Made by a program: the position numbers and the translations under genes. The notes beneath the pieces were generated by a model that was not told the DNA's origin, ran no database searches, and was given only the letters and a program-made list of their open reading frames with translations. Positions 42,010 to 53,198 of a DNA stretch of 64,000 bases are shown here, piece by piece (positions within the stretch are counted from its first letter, which is position 1; the number at the start of each line of letters is the position of its first letter). Location: contig JAJKFL010000003.1 in NCBI GenBank assembly GCA_021186555.1, positions 43,296,408 to 43,360,407 of the forward strand, written 5' to 3'. The DNA is from Reticulitermes speratus (Eukaryota; Arthropoda; Insecta; Blattodea; Rhinotermitidae).

Positions 42010-43295
42010 CATAAAAAAGAGGACATTTAATTTTCCTCATAAGAACATAAAAATGCACTAAGTAACAAAAAAAATACACTTACAGAATTTAGTTTGACAC
42101 AAGCGTACATTTCATTTGATCTACGAGTTTTCGTAGTTTTCTTCAGAAGGCAGGAACACCACAAATATAAGTATGAAACTCTTTGCAAGACATAAATTTA
42201 AAAAGGTACTGCACAGTGCAAATTCGTTTGAATCAGCAAACAATCTGTTCCTCTCTTTTGTCCATTGACTCTGCATTAGGGAGAAAACTCTCATTTCTAT
42301 TATGCGTGGGAATAGCAAAATAAAACTGTACTAACATTAACAATTATGGATGATTGGCAGCTTTATTACCTTTACTGAAATATTCTGCCCATTTTTCATG
42401 GGACAGGAGAGAAGAAAACACTGGATCTTTTAAAATATTCTTTTACATACTTTGAAGATGACAGAAATCATAAAAACATTTAGTATCATCAATAACAACA
42501 CTTTTTTGAGAGTACACATTGGATGGCAAGTTGAAAATTATCCCATGATGCAGAATCACTTATGCTTGAGCAGCAAAATGCTGACAGTTCATCATACTGC
42601 TTCATCCACATATTTTACTACTCTATACATGAAGTGTGAAGTCCTATGTGCTGATGAAATATTATGCACTCTTCGTCATAGCCATCTTCCAACGTGTCAC
42701 CAAATTGGCCTTTAATGTCACAAGTTAGAAGCTAACATCTAAGCAATCCACATGTGAACAGTGTGAAGAATTGTCTTTATTTCAATTACTGATGTTCTTT
42801 CTCTCTGCAGGGCCTCCAAATTTGTTTCAAATATACTAACGAAGGTGTGAAAATGCCCTAAATAGATTTAACCGAAACTGTTTTCAAAAAAAAAGTTAAT
42901 TTTGAATAATGTTATTGAAATCTGCATTAAGATTTTCAAGTCTCAATAATACTTGTCAAAATAAATACAATTGGACAAAATTAACTGATGTTTTTAGTGA
43001 GAGCAAAGCACTTTAGACAAATACAAATTGCTTGTATTCTTCACACTATTTCTGACACATTCAATAAAATTTCAAATTGAGTTTTGCTCATTGATACTCT
43101 CAAGTGTGGAGGACCAAACTCTTACACGACATGATCTCAGCAGAGAGATGGACTTTCTTTAACACTCCGCTCAGATAAAGTGACTCAAAAAGAGCAGTCT
43201 TCTTTACTACTGTCACTGTGATCGTTTAAGTCCTCTAGTAGTCTACAAACCTCATCATCCTACTTATAATGGTGTCTAGATTTTTTATTTTGTCT
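42010..43295. other. Non-coding spacer left of LINE-A
   Basis: It starts with the end of a TACCATAC-family repeat, the same terminus as the hAT-type element at 30809. The remainder has only short frames and may be that element's decayed interior. No second terminus found. Confidence 0.35.
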
Positions 43296-43309
43296 GCTTA
43301 CAAGTTTTA

Positions 43310-44040
43310 ACTATATAACTCCGTGGAGCAGAGTCCTTCTTGAGAAGCTAACAGGTTGTCAGCTAGTAAAGAAATTCCCCGTGTTTTATGGAACCTGAAG
43401 GTTCATTACCGCACTCACAAGAGCCCGCCACCTGTCCCTATCCTGAGCCATATCAATTCAGTCTATGCCCCCCCATCCCACTTCTTGAAGATCCATTTTA
43501 ATATTATCCTCTCATCTACTCCTGGGTCTTCCAAGTGGTCTCCTTACCTCAGGTCTCCCCACCAAAACCCTGTATGCACCTCTCCCCTCACCCATATGTG
43601 CTACATGCTCCGTGCACCTCATTCTTCTCGATTTGATTACCCGAATAATATTTAGTGATGAGTACAGATCATTAAGTTCCTCGTTATGTAGCCTTCTCCA
43701 CTCCCCTGTTACCCCGTCCCTCTTAGGCGCAAATATCCTCCTCAGCACCCTATTCTCGAACACCCTCAGCCTATGTTCCTCCCTCAGTGTGAGAGACCAA
43801 GTCTCACACCCATACAAAACAACAGGCAAAATTATAGTTCTGTATATCTTAATCTTTGTATTTTTGGATAGCAAACTGGAAGACAGAAGATCCTGCACCG
43901 AATGATAACAAGCACTCCCCGACTTCAATCTGCTCTTAATTTCTTCCTGAATGGAATTTTGATTTGTTAGGGTTGTTCCCAAATATTTGAACTGTTCCAC
44001 CCTTTCAAAGGATTTATTATCTAACTTTACAAGTTTACAA
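43310..44040 (-). mobile_element. LINE-A insertion, 14-bp TSD
   Basis: Exact 14-bp repeats GCTTACAAGTTTTA flank it (43296-43309 and 44041-44054). The minus frame 43512-44000 encodes [38 protein letters not shown] and [15 protein letters not shown]. 5'-truncated. It also supplies the empty-site reference for the nested LINE at 12807. Confidence 0.85.
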
Positions 44041-44454
44041 GCTTACAAGTTTTACTGATGATATTTACAGTAGAAGTATAATATACCACGAAGAAATAAG
44101 TAAGTTACTCTGGTAAAGAAGTAACGCAAAAAATGCTGTGGGGTCATATACGACCCAAAAGCGAAATTCGCACACAAGGACCACTGAAAGAAACTGCTAA
44201 CGTGGCCTCAAAGACAACTCAGTGAACACAGAGGGTATAATAATCAAGAAGATTCTAACATAATTCTGCATATGGGCGCAATTTGACTTATACTATGCGA
44301 GATCCCCGGTCACTCTACAGTGCCTTCCTAGGGTTAAGAAGAAAGAACATATTTCCTCCACTAACTCACTAATAGCTATTAATACTCACCATGAGGATAC
44401 AAGAATTCAGTTAAATGTTTGAAATTCAAACTATTCAAAATATGTTAATAGACG

Positions 44455-44520
44455 GTGCTGGTTGGCTGACGTCCATTTGTGTCAAGATGGCGGATAGTGC
44501 TACTCTACTCTGCTCCCGGA
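44455..44520. promoter_or_regulatory. Possible detached promoter sequence (CRE/YY1-like)
   Basis: TGACGTCC and AAGATGGCGGA (YY1-like) lie just left of the LINE that fills 44521-46333. Together with the motifs at 46334-46668 they could be one CpG-bearing promoter region split by that LINE. Motif-level evidence only. Confidence 0.25.
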
Positions 44521-46333
44521 ATATTTATTTATTTATTTATTTTTATAACACATTCTAGCACATCCATACAAGGCAAAAGCCCTTGGATACAGAACTTGTC
44601 ACACAAATGAACTTGCTATAATCAGCAAGTGTCATCTAAACAATGCATATAAATACAATTGTAAATAAAACCATGCACATAAAATTTAGTTGTTATGCAA
44701 TTACTTATACCTACATAACATTTATAAAATATGTATAAAACATAATACAATATATTAAAATATATATATGTGACAATAAGGTAAAATATGACAATATATT
44801 CATGACTATCCAAGGAGCTATCTCTGGCTAAAATATTCCTCTAAGGTGTAGAAGGAATTGGAATGTAAGAAAGCACTTAGTGCCACTCTAAATTGTTTAA
44901 TATTATGCTCTAACTCTTTTATGCTTAAAGGAAGATGATTAAAAAGCTTGATACCAAAATAATAAGGCCCTTTCTGATAAGTTGTTAAATTTGACTGTGG
45001 GCGATAAAGATCAATATTACGCCTTGTGTTAACACCATGTATCTGTGATGTCGTATGGTATAAACCCTTGTTATTCACAACGAATGTCAGTAAGGAAAAT
45101 ATGTATTGAGACTGCAATGGCAAAATTCTCCAAACCCTAAATGAATCCCTACAAGAATCCCTGGGTTTCAATCCACTCATAATTATAATTATTCTCTTTT
45201 GCATTCTAAAAATTTGTAGGCTGTAGGAGGAGTTGCCCCAAAAAATAATTCCATAGGTCAGAAGGGAATGCAAATAGGAGTAATATACTACTTTTAATGT
45301 CTCACTGGGCATAATGCATTTAATCACCCTCATTAAATAACAAGCCTTGCACAATTTAGGCAAAAGTTGGGATGTGTGAGCTTTCCAAGTACACGAGCTT
45401 TCAATGACTATTTCCAGGAATTTAAAATTTGTGCTACTTAGGATAGGGTTGTTGTGGTAACTAACAGAAATTTCGTTATTAAAACTGGACTTTGCCGCAA
45501 ATTGAACATGTTTGGTTTTGTTATAATTTAAGATTAATAGGTTTGAATTGATCCAGTCATTCAGACGAGCAAACGCAACATTAACATAATTTTTATACTG
45601 TATGTTATTATGACTACTAATGACTAGACTTGTGTCATCTGCAAATAAAACTGATTTGACTGAATTATTAAAAATTGTAGGTAAATCATTTATATAAAAA
45701 AGAAAAAGAAGAGGACCAAGAATAAACTCCTGAGGGACTCCATGCCTGACAATGTCCCAACTAGAGCAACCAATGTGACTCGAGTCGGTTCTTGTTATTA
45801 AAACTCTCTGATATCTATCTGATAAATAGGATGTAATTAAATCATGAAATTTACCTCCTATTCCACAAAATTTAAGTTTGCTTAGTAAAATATTGTGATT
45901 AACACTGTCAAAGGCCTTTTTTAAGCCGCAAAAGATTCCACCTATAATTTTTTTCTTATTTAATGCTTCCAAGATTTCATTAAATAACACATAGGAAGCT
46001 TTGGTAGTTGAAAATTAAAGTCTGAAACCAAATTGCTCGTTTACTAAAATATTATTGTCGTAAACATGTTGATTTAAAATGGACCAAATGACTTTCTCAA
46101 AAATTTTTCAAAAGGAAAGTTAAAAGAGAAATCGTTCTATAGTTGGATCATTTTTACAGCCATCCTTGAACAAAGGCTTAATCTCAGCATACTTTTAGCC
46201 TGTCTGGAAAAATACCAGAGGATAACATTTTATTACTAATATAGGTTAATGGAGAGATAATAAATGGAGAATTAAGTTTTAATATTTTGACTGAGATTTC
46301 ATCGTAACCGTATGAGCCTTTTGTTATTAGTGA
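44521..46333 (-). mobile_element. LINE of jockey/CR1 type, 5'-truncated
   Basis: The minus-strand 3' end has a (TAAA)n tail (read as ATTT repeats at 44522-44545). Coding remnants run from GSYGYDEIS-like and FPDRLKYAEIKPLFK near 46300-46170 to the open frame 44818-45990. It separates two blocks of promoter-like motifs (44455-44520 and 46334-46668). A TSD was not found. Confidence 0.78.
44818..45990 (-). CDS. LINE reverse transcriptase fragment, 390 codons
   Basis: Open frame with LKKAFDSVNHNILLSKL, GVPQEFILGPLLFLFYIND and VLFADDTSLVIS (FADD catalytic box), then LNDWINSNLL and the long C-terminal region (YGIIFWGNS). Upstream frames are interrupted by stops, so the copy is dead. I place it with jockey/CR1-type elements from FADD and the IND..LVIS pattern; the clade is uncertain. 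Confidence 0.8.
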   Translation of the reverse strand: MLFNEILEALNKKKIIGGIFCGLKKAFDSVNHNILLSKLKFCGIGGKFHDLITSYLSDRYQRVLITRTDSSHIGCSSWDIVRHGVPQEFILGPLLFLFYINDLPTIFNNSVKSVLFADDTSLVISSHNNIQYKNYVNVAFARLNDWINSNLLILNYNKTKHVQFAAKSSFNNEISVSYHNNPILSSTNFKFLEIVIESSCTWKAHTSQLLPKLCKACYLMRVIKCIMPSETLKVVYYSYLHSLLTYGIIFWGNSSYSLQIFRMQKRIIIIMSGLKPRDSCRDSFRVWRILPLQSQYIFSLLTFVVNNKGLYHTTSQIHGVNTRRNIDLYRPQSNLTTYQKGPYYFGIKLFNHLPLSIKELEHNIKQFRVALSAFLHSNSFYTLEEYFSQR

Positions 46334-46668
46334 TTTAATTACGGGAACGCAGCATGCAACTGACGTAAGAAACAGAGCTGTAATCCATGGTTAGACGGCG
46401 GCATATTTCAACCAATCAGAATTGTAATATATGCGCGGGTTAGTCTTCGTCAACCAATGCGAACACAGAATACAGAAGATCCGCAGTACGGCTAACCGAT
46501 CATCTGCAAGCAGGGTAAATTGTAGATAGCTTGGGAAGCGAGTTTCATGTTCGCAGGTTGTCTACGTCACTTCCGTTGGTGGATGTTTGGACACGCCATA
46601 TTAGTTCGTTGAGAAGAGGGAAGGCGGTCAATTTTTGGGAAGGCGTGTTAGTGGGTGTCTTCAAGCAG
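46334..46668 (+). promoter_or_regulatory. Candidate promoter and non-coding first exon of the PIWI gene
   Basis: A CpG-bearing block in otherwise CpG-poor DNA. It holds TGACGTAA, two CCAAT boxes (aaccaatcag and aaccaatgcg), TACGTCACTTCCG (CRE half plus ETS-like site) and GCCATATTAG (YY1-like). It ends with a credible donor, TTCAAGCAG|GTAAAA, at 46668/46669. ATGs inside it meet stops quickly, so an exon here would be 5' UTR. The next + strand acceptor with clear coding sequence is the PIWI exon at 56431, which would make intron 1 about 9.8 kb. Linking it to that gene is inference; no other + strand gene is visible between. Confidence 0.45.
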
Positions 46669-46859
46669 GTAAAATTGGACACTTGAGAGTTGTGGTGTTT
46701 GAATTTATTAGCTGTAAATGAAAAAAAAGTGTATTTTCGTTTGGCGATTAAGTGGAGAACGTTGTGTCGATTTACGGTGGTAGTATAGTTCCTTCAGGTC
46801 GCAAGAGATTCCTGGTGATCCCACTGGATTTTCTGAGCAAGAGGTACAGGGTCTTGCTA

Positions 46860-49800
46860 TCCCTTAGTCGTTTTCGTTTTGTCGTTTCCTATTTTCCACG
46901 GCCATGTACATCAGGTTCCTCCATTGCGTTCTGTTTTTCGTGGCATTTATGGTGTGCCAGTTCATCGTCATGGTTCTTCGTATTTCGTGTGTCCATTTTG
47001 TCCGCTGTCTTCCTCTTCTACTACTGTCTTTCAATCCTAACATCAAATCTTTTTCCAGTGAATCTGACTTGCGCATTATGTGTCCGAAATATTTCAATTT
47101 CCATATTACAGCTAAGGTTTGTAGGGAGTGTCTGGGCTTAATTTGTTCAATCACCAATGCATTCGACCTTCTTGCTCTCCATGGTATTCTTAGCACTCTT
47201 CTCCACGACCATAGCTCGAAGGCATCTAGCTTCCTTTTGTCTGCCTTCATTAACGTCCAGCTTTCGCATCCATACAGCACTGCTGGTAAGACTATTGTCT
47301 GCACTAACTTAACTTTTGTCTTGGTGGAAACTCCGGAGTCATAATTTTTGTGAATTTTGCCATTGCTGCTTTGCCCAAGGTAATTCTTCTCTTGATCTCG
47401 TCATGGATATAGCCGTCATTGGTGATGAGAACCCCTAAAAACTTGTAGCTTGTTACTGTTCTTATTTCTTCGCCATCTACTAATATGTTTCCTTGTTTCC
47501 CAATGCTCATTACTCTGGTTTTCTTTATGTTCAGTCTAAGACCCGCCTTTTCACAACTGATTTTGACCCTTTTTATCCATTGGACCATATCGTCCTTGTT
47601 TTCTGCTAGTAGAGTTGTATCGTCTGCATATCGTAGGTTATGTAATTGAAGGCTTCCGCCGTAGTTTTAATGTTGCTTAAAATTTTTTGGGTTGCCCGGT
47701 GTCAATTTTTGGTGTATGACACAACATTTTGGGATCACTTTTTTGTCCCATCTTCAGGGTCTTTGGGACAAACAAGTGATCCCAAAACGTTGGTCATACA
47801 CCAAAAATTGATGCCGGGAAACAACCCAAAAAATGTTAAGCAACATATCGTAGGTTGTTTATTTTTTGGCCCCTTATTTTGACACCTGCCTCAATGTTTC
47901 CTAACCCCACTGTTCTTATGATGTGCTCGCTGTGTAGATTAAAGGGGCCCGGATATAAAATACAGCCTTGCCTTACGGCTTTTTGTACTGGGAACCAATC
48001 TGTTCCGCCTTGTTCGACCTGCACTTTGGCTTCTTGTTCTGTGTATAGGTCTCTTATTAATCCGACCAAATGTTCAGGTATTCCCATATTTCTCATGCTG
48101 TTTCATATCTTTGAATGTTCCACACTATCAACTGCCTTTGCGTAGTCTGTAGAACACAGGTATACAGGTTTGTTGCGCTCTCTGGCCCTTTGCATGACCT
48201 ATCTTACATTGGTGATTTGGTCCCTTGTCCCTCGCCCTTTCCTGAATGCTGCTTGTTCCACTGGCATTTCACGTTCTATATACAGTTCAATTTGTTTCTG
48301 AATTATTCTCAGTAGTATCTTGCTTGCGTGAAGGATTAATGCAATGGTGCGATTATTCGAGTACTCTAACATCTCCTTTCTTGGGTAGAGGTGTGAAAAT
48401 AGTTTCCAGTCTTGTGGCCAATTCACTTTCTCCCATACTTCATTACACAAGATAGTCATTGCTGGGATGACTTCTTCTTTGATGGCTTTTAACAATTCTG
48501 TTTGTATGTTGTCACCCAGGGGCTTTGTTATAAGGCAGCTGATCTAAAGCCCACCTTACCTCACTCTCCAGAATCCATGGTTCTTTCTTGTATGTGGAGC
48601 CGTTTAAGTCTTCAGGCTGTTCATTGGTTTTGTACAGCTCTGTTGTGTACTCTTTCCATCTTTCTGAAATTTTTTCCTTTTCAGTTATTAATTCTCCATT
48701 TTTGCCTTTGAGTGCACCTGTTTTGGGGATAAACTGCCTAATGAGGTCTCTAATTGTCCTGAACATATCCCTGGGCCTCTTTTTCCGGGCTTTCTCCTCT
48801 AAATCGCAGCATTTCTCTTTTATGAATCTTTCTTTATCTTTCCTTGCTTGTCTTTGAAACTTAGACTTCAATCTTCTTACTTCTGCCCTGTTTCCTACTT
48901 GTTTTGCTTCCCGTCTCTTCTGCAATCTTAAGGGTTCTTTCTGTGAGCCATTTGGGACCTTTCTTGTTTCTTTTTTTGGGTATATTCTTCATGGCAGCTT
49001 CTGTTATAACCCTTCATATCTCTTCCCAGAGATTATCTGGATCTCGGTTCCTTACTTCCAATGTTTTGAACCCTTTGCCTCTTGCATGTTTGTATTCTTC
49101 TGGTATTTGTTCCCAGTCCAGTTTTGATCTCGTTTGTCTGTGGTCTTTAGATCTCTTTAACTTAACCTTGGTAGTTGCTATTAAGAGTTCATGGTCAGAC
49201 CCGCAGTCTGCTGCTGGTATTGTTTTTGAGACTTTTATGGTGTTTTCCCACCTCTGTGTGCCCAAAATGTAGTTATTTGGTTTTGGTATCTGTCATCAGA
49301 TGTCCAAGTGTGCAGTCTGTCTATTGGTTGTTGAAACATGGTGTTGGCAACGAACAAAGAGTTTTCCATACAAAATTCAATGAGTTTATCCCCTCTTTCA
49401 TTTCTGGTTCCCAGGCCAAATCTACCAGTTATGCCCCTGACAATTTGGTTTCCAACTTTTGCGTTAAAGTCACCTATAATGAATGATACATTGTTCCGTG
49501 GGATTTTTGATATTACGTCTTGCAGCTGTTTGTAAAACTGTTTGATACCTCCTCACTAGCCTCGGAGGTTGGGGCATACACTTGAGTGATAGATAGGTTT
49601 TCTGGATTGGCTCTGATTTCTATGTAGATTATTCTGTCACTGATAGGCTTGTATTCCTGTACAGCTTCCACCATTTTCTTAGCAACCATTATAGCCACCC
49701 CATTCAGTCTTTTGGTTTCGTGTCCAGAGTAATATACTTTGTATCTGACTGAGCTGAAGTGTCCTTTGCCCGTCCACTTTAGCTCGCTTATACCCAAGAT

Positions 49801-50566
49801 GTCTGCCAACATTTTCCATTTCTTTCTTAACTATCTCTAGTTTCCCTATATTCATGCTTCTCACATTCCATGTTCCGATTGTATGCTGCTTAGTTACATG
49901 TAGAATCAGGCTTTTGTGGACAGTAACGTATGTATTATTGGTGCTGGTGTAATTCAATTCCTGGCTTGTCCTCCCATCTTCGATATTGAAAAGGTCTTAT
50001 TAGTATTCCCTTGGGCCAAAATTCCTCCTTGTCCACCCGGCAAATGAGCTTGGAAACCCAATCTTGAATGCTTTGTTTCTGCTTAAGCTGTTCAGTTCCT
50101 CGCATTCAATTTCACTGTTTATTCCATTGCCTTGCAAATATCTTACCATGTCTTCTTTCCTTGTCTTTGCGTCCATCTTCCCTACGTAGCGCCAGGCCAT
50201 TCTGGTGCTTGCTTGCAATATCGTCTGCCCTTTGTTTGGTTCTACTCGGGTACCGATGATCCCCCTTCTCCACCATGCCTTCCCTTCTTCGCAGCTTTTT
50301 TCTGCGTTGCCTCTCGCTCTTGTAGCTGTACCTGTGCCTTCTTTTTCACTGTTCTCGTCCTCTGCTCTGCGGTTCAGAGACACTTGTTTCTTCCTCTTGT
50401 TCCTTCTTCTTTTCACTTCTGTGAATTCCCGTTCGTCATTTGTATCTCCCTCCGAGGGATATTCAGAAGATTCGGTCTGAGGTAGTTGTGCAGGTAGGGT
50501 GGTACATGTTGAGTAACTTAGCGAACTGCAGTGTAATGCGTGCCTGCAGTATGTGTAGAAGTACAA
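46860..50566 (-). pseudogene. RTE/BovB-type LINE, near full length, broken by frameshifts
   Basis: Minus-strand pieces in the right order: an ORF1-like basic region (50000-50566, EVKRRRNKRKKQ, MAWRYVGKMDAKTRKED); APE endonuclease (TIGTWNVRSMN at about 49880, ISELKWTGKG, QVYAPTSEA, DCGSDHELLIA near 49190); reverse transcriptase (48500-47300, FRKGRGTRDQI, QGCILYPGPFN, LRYA/DDTTLLAEN); and a C-terminal basic region (46864-47304, YGCESWTL, SRRGRQRTKW). Several frameshifts. The reverse transcriptase is interrupted by foldback 7. Confidence 0.82.
47640..47843. mobile_element. Foldback element 7, 13-bp TSD, inside the RTE reverse transcriptase
   Basis: Exact 13-bp repeats CATATCGTAGGTT (47627-47639 and 47844-47856) flank it. 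The arms (GTTGCTTAAAATTTTTTGGG... / complement) pair around 47755. A left extension GGCTTCCGCCGTAGT lies between the TSD and the arm. The core is CTGAAGATGGGAC...GATCCC AAAA, so the GAAAC box is mutated. The duplicated target encodes NLRYA of the YADD box in the host LINE. Confidence 0.82.
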
Positions 50567-50584
50567 CAGTGTATATGGTTCTTG

Positions 50585-51030
50585 TTTAACTTTTATATTT
50601 CATATTAGGAGACCATTTTAAAAACTTCATTCATGAAACTGTTTGAGATGAACAAATGGTTTAAAGGAAATAAAACTTGCATTAAACTTTGACAAAAGAG
50701 ATATTGAAATTTTCCACTCGGTATAATTATAACAATTTAACTGTAGGTTGTGGTAATAAAACTATGCAAGTAGTTACATCTAAATTCCTTGGTCTACAAA
50801 TTGATGGTAACAGACTGGAGCAAATGCGTTGAACATATTCCCATGCATGAGGTTTTGCCGTGATGTTGAGTCGCATCACCCATGACAACAGATTCTTAAA
50901 AGTTAGTTCACTTTGCGTATTTCCATTCCATTATGTCTCATGGAGTTACCTTTTGGGGAAATTCAACAGACAGCTAAAAGTATTCACCATCCAAAAGAAA
51001 ATGATTTGGTTAATTTAATGGTGTTTTCCA
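50585..51030 (+). pseudogene. Decayed LINE fragment, split by LINE-A
   Basis: Broken frames give SKFLGLQIDGNRLEQ and SYLLGKFNRQLK-like segments related to the remnant at 39770-40480. The sequence seems to resume after 51927, where LINE-A ends. Confidence 0.45.
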
Positions 51031-51036
51031 TTTGTT

Positions 51037-51927
51037 AAGTTTATGCTGCTGATGTTAATATATTGGGCGGAAGCATACATCCTGTAAAGAAAAACGCAGA
51101 AGCTTTAGTAGTCTCTAGTAAGGAGATTGGTCTAGAAGTAAATGCTGAGAAAACTAAGTACGTTGTCATGTCTAGCAATCAGAATGCAGGACACGATTAC
51201 AACATTAAGGTAGATAATAAATCCTTTAAAAGGGTGGAACAGTTCAAATATTTGGGAACAGCCCTAATGAATCGAAATTCCATTCAGGAAGAAATTAAAA
51301 GCAGATTTAAATCGGGAAATGCTTGTTATCATTCAGTGCAGGATCATCTGTCTTCCAGTTTGCTATCCAAAAATACAAAGATTAAGATTTACAGAACTAT
51401 AATTTTGCCTGTTGTTTTGTATGGGTGTGAGACTTGGTCTCTCACACTGAGGGAGGAACATAGGCTGAGGGTGTTCGAGAATAGGGTGCTGAGGAGGATA
51501 TTTGGGTCAAAGAGGGACGAGGTAACAGGGAGTGGAGAAGACTACATAACGAGGAACTTAATGATCTGTACTCATCACCAAATATTATTTGGGTAATCAA
51601 ATCAAGAAGAATGAGGTGGGCTTGGCATGTAGCACATATGGGTGAGGGGAGAGGTGCATACAGGGTTTTGGTCGGGAGACTTGAGGGAAGGAGACCACTT
51701 GGAAGACCCAGGCGTAGATGGGAGGATAATATTAAAATGGATCTTCAAGAAGTGGGATGGGGGGGCATAGACTGGATTGATAATGGCTCAGGATAGGGAC
51801 AGGTGGCGGGCTCTTGTGAATGCGGTAATGAACCTTCAGGTTCCATAAAACACGGGGAATTTCTTGACTAGCTGACAACCGGTTAGCTTCTCAAGAAGGA
51901 CTCTGCTCAATGGAGTTAGTTAGTTCC
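51037..51927 (+). mobile_element. LINE-A insertion (plus strand)
   Basis: Starts in the reverse transcriptase catalytic box (YAADVNILGG, a change from YADD) and runs through [42 protein letters not shown] and [18 protein letters not shown] to GGIDWI. One frameshift lies near 51530. The 3' end is AGTTAGTTAGTT, and CCATTTGTTAA / CCTATTTGTTAA at the two sides is a likely TSD with one indel. Confidence 0.8.
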
Positions 51928-52329
51928 TATTTGTTAAACCCGTGCATCATGTGAAGCTGAGATCAAGTTTTATTAATTTCCTCAAAAGCAGCATATTGTT
52001 GAAAAGAGTGTTACATGACTTGCAGTAGAGATATAATTAAGACCTGAGACTAATGCTTCGTACATTTTCTGATGTGAAAATGACTTCTCTGATGATATTT
52101 GTAAGTCATGAAAATAAACCTGCTTGACAAGTTTGATCCCCTGTGAAGACTTGCAGACTTCATCGAAGCCTGGTTCTGTCACTTTTCCTCTGACCTTAAC
52201 CACAGTATCCCTTCTATTGCATAGCATCGTATGCTGCTATTCCCCTGACTGATGCCTTCCACCTTGTCACTCACCCAGAAGTTCCTGATCAAAGGGAAAG
52301 TCAGTGTCCACGCCATGAAGACAGTAGGT

Positions 52330-52592
52330 TTAGAGATACATTTCCACTCATTCTTCACTTCAGTGCTAAATGGAGGCGAGTAGTCAACTTCAAGCAACAG
52401 CTACTCCCTCCCTCCGCCCTCTCCCTCACAGGAAGGCACCCTGGTGCCCATTGGATAGGAGGCTTTGTGGGCTCCAGAGCTAGTCTGGATGTTTTGGAGG
52501 AGGGGAAAATGCCTTACCGATGTCAGGATTTGACCTCCAGGTCATCCAGCTGGTAGCCTAGTTGTTATACCATCCACACGATCCCTGCTCCT
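52330..52592 (-). mobile_element. tRNA-derived SINE (copy 5), diverged
   Basis: Minus strand: GGTATAACAACTAGGCTACC and GAGGTCAAATCC (A- and B-box-like) followed by the shared body containing GGAGGCTTTGTGGGCTCC and AAATGGAGGCGAGTAGTCAA. Confidence 0.6.
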
Positions 52593-52599
52593 TCAAAAA

Positions 52600-53166
52600 G
52601 ATTTTATGTATGTTAAAATGAAACAGCTTCAGCACCCAGTGAAACTATGAACACCTGAATTGAGTTTTACTAAATTTTTAAGTACTACAGGGGAGTTTAG
52701 AGACTCGAAAGCTATTCAAGGAATGTGGTGCTAACTGTATAAGCCCAACTTCCTTCTTCTTCTTCTTCTTTTTTTTTTTCCTTTTTTTTTTTTCCTCTTC
52801 TTCTTCTCTCTCCCCCCACAAGTCTCAAGTTATCAGTCCTCATCAGAGTGCGTTATTCACCAACTGTTTATTTGAATTTTAGTTCAAACTCTGGCAGTTT
52901 TCATCTGCTTGGGAAAATCAGCTTGTGACTTGTCAGAAGTGACTGAATATCAAGACCATCAGAGCATTGCTCAGTTAATGTTAATGGCTTTGCAGCATTT
53001 AATTACATGTGTTTGTGTTTGATAATGTCAGAATTGAGTTTTCTCACTAATTGTGTTTGTATTATTTTCCCAGATTTTTTAAGTCTTACTTTCTTTGTGT
53101 AGTGAATTTGGTTTTGTTTGTGGTGGTACTGTTAGGGTAGAGAAATAGACTGCATATACTGTGTAT

Positions 53167-53198
<32 letters not shown>

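Noticed and set aside
46752-47141. Plus-strand frame through 46752-47141 as the PIWI first coding exon
   Set aside because: Most of it is antisense to the C-terminal part of the RTE LINE, and it starts without a clear ATG or splice logic.
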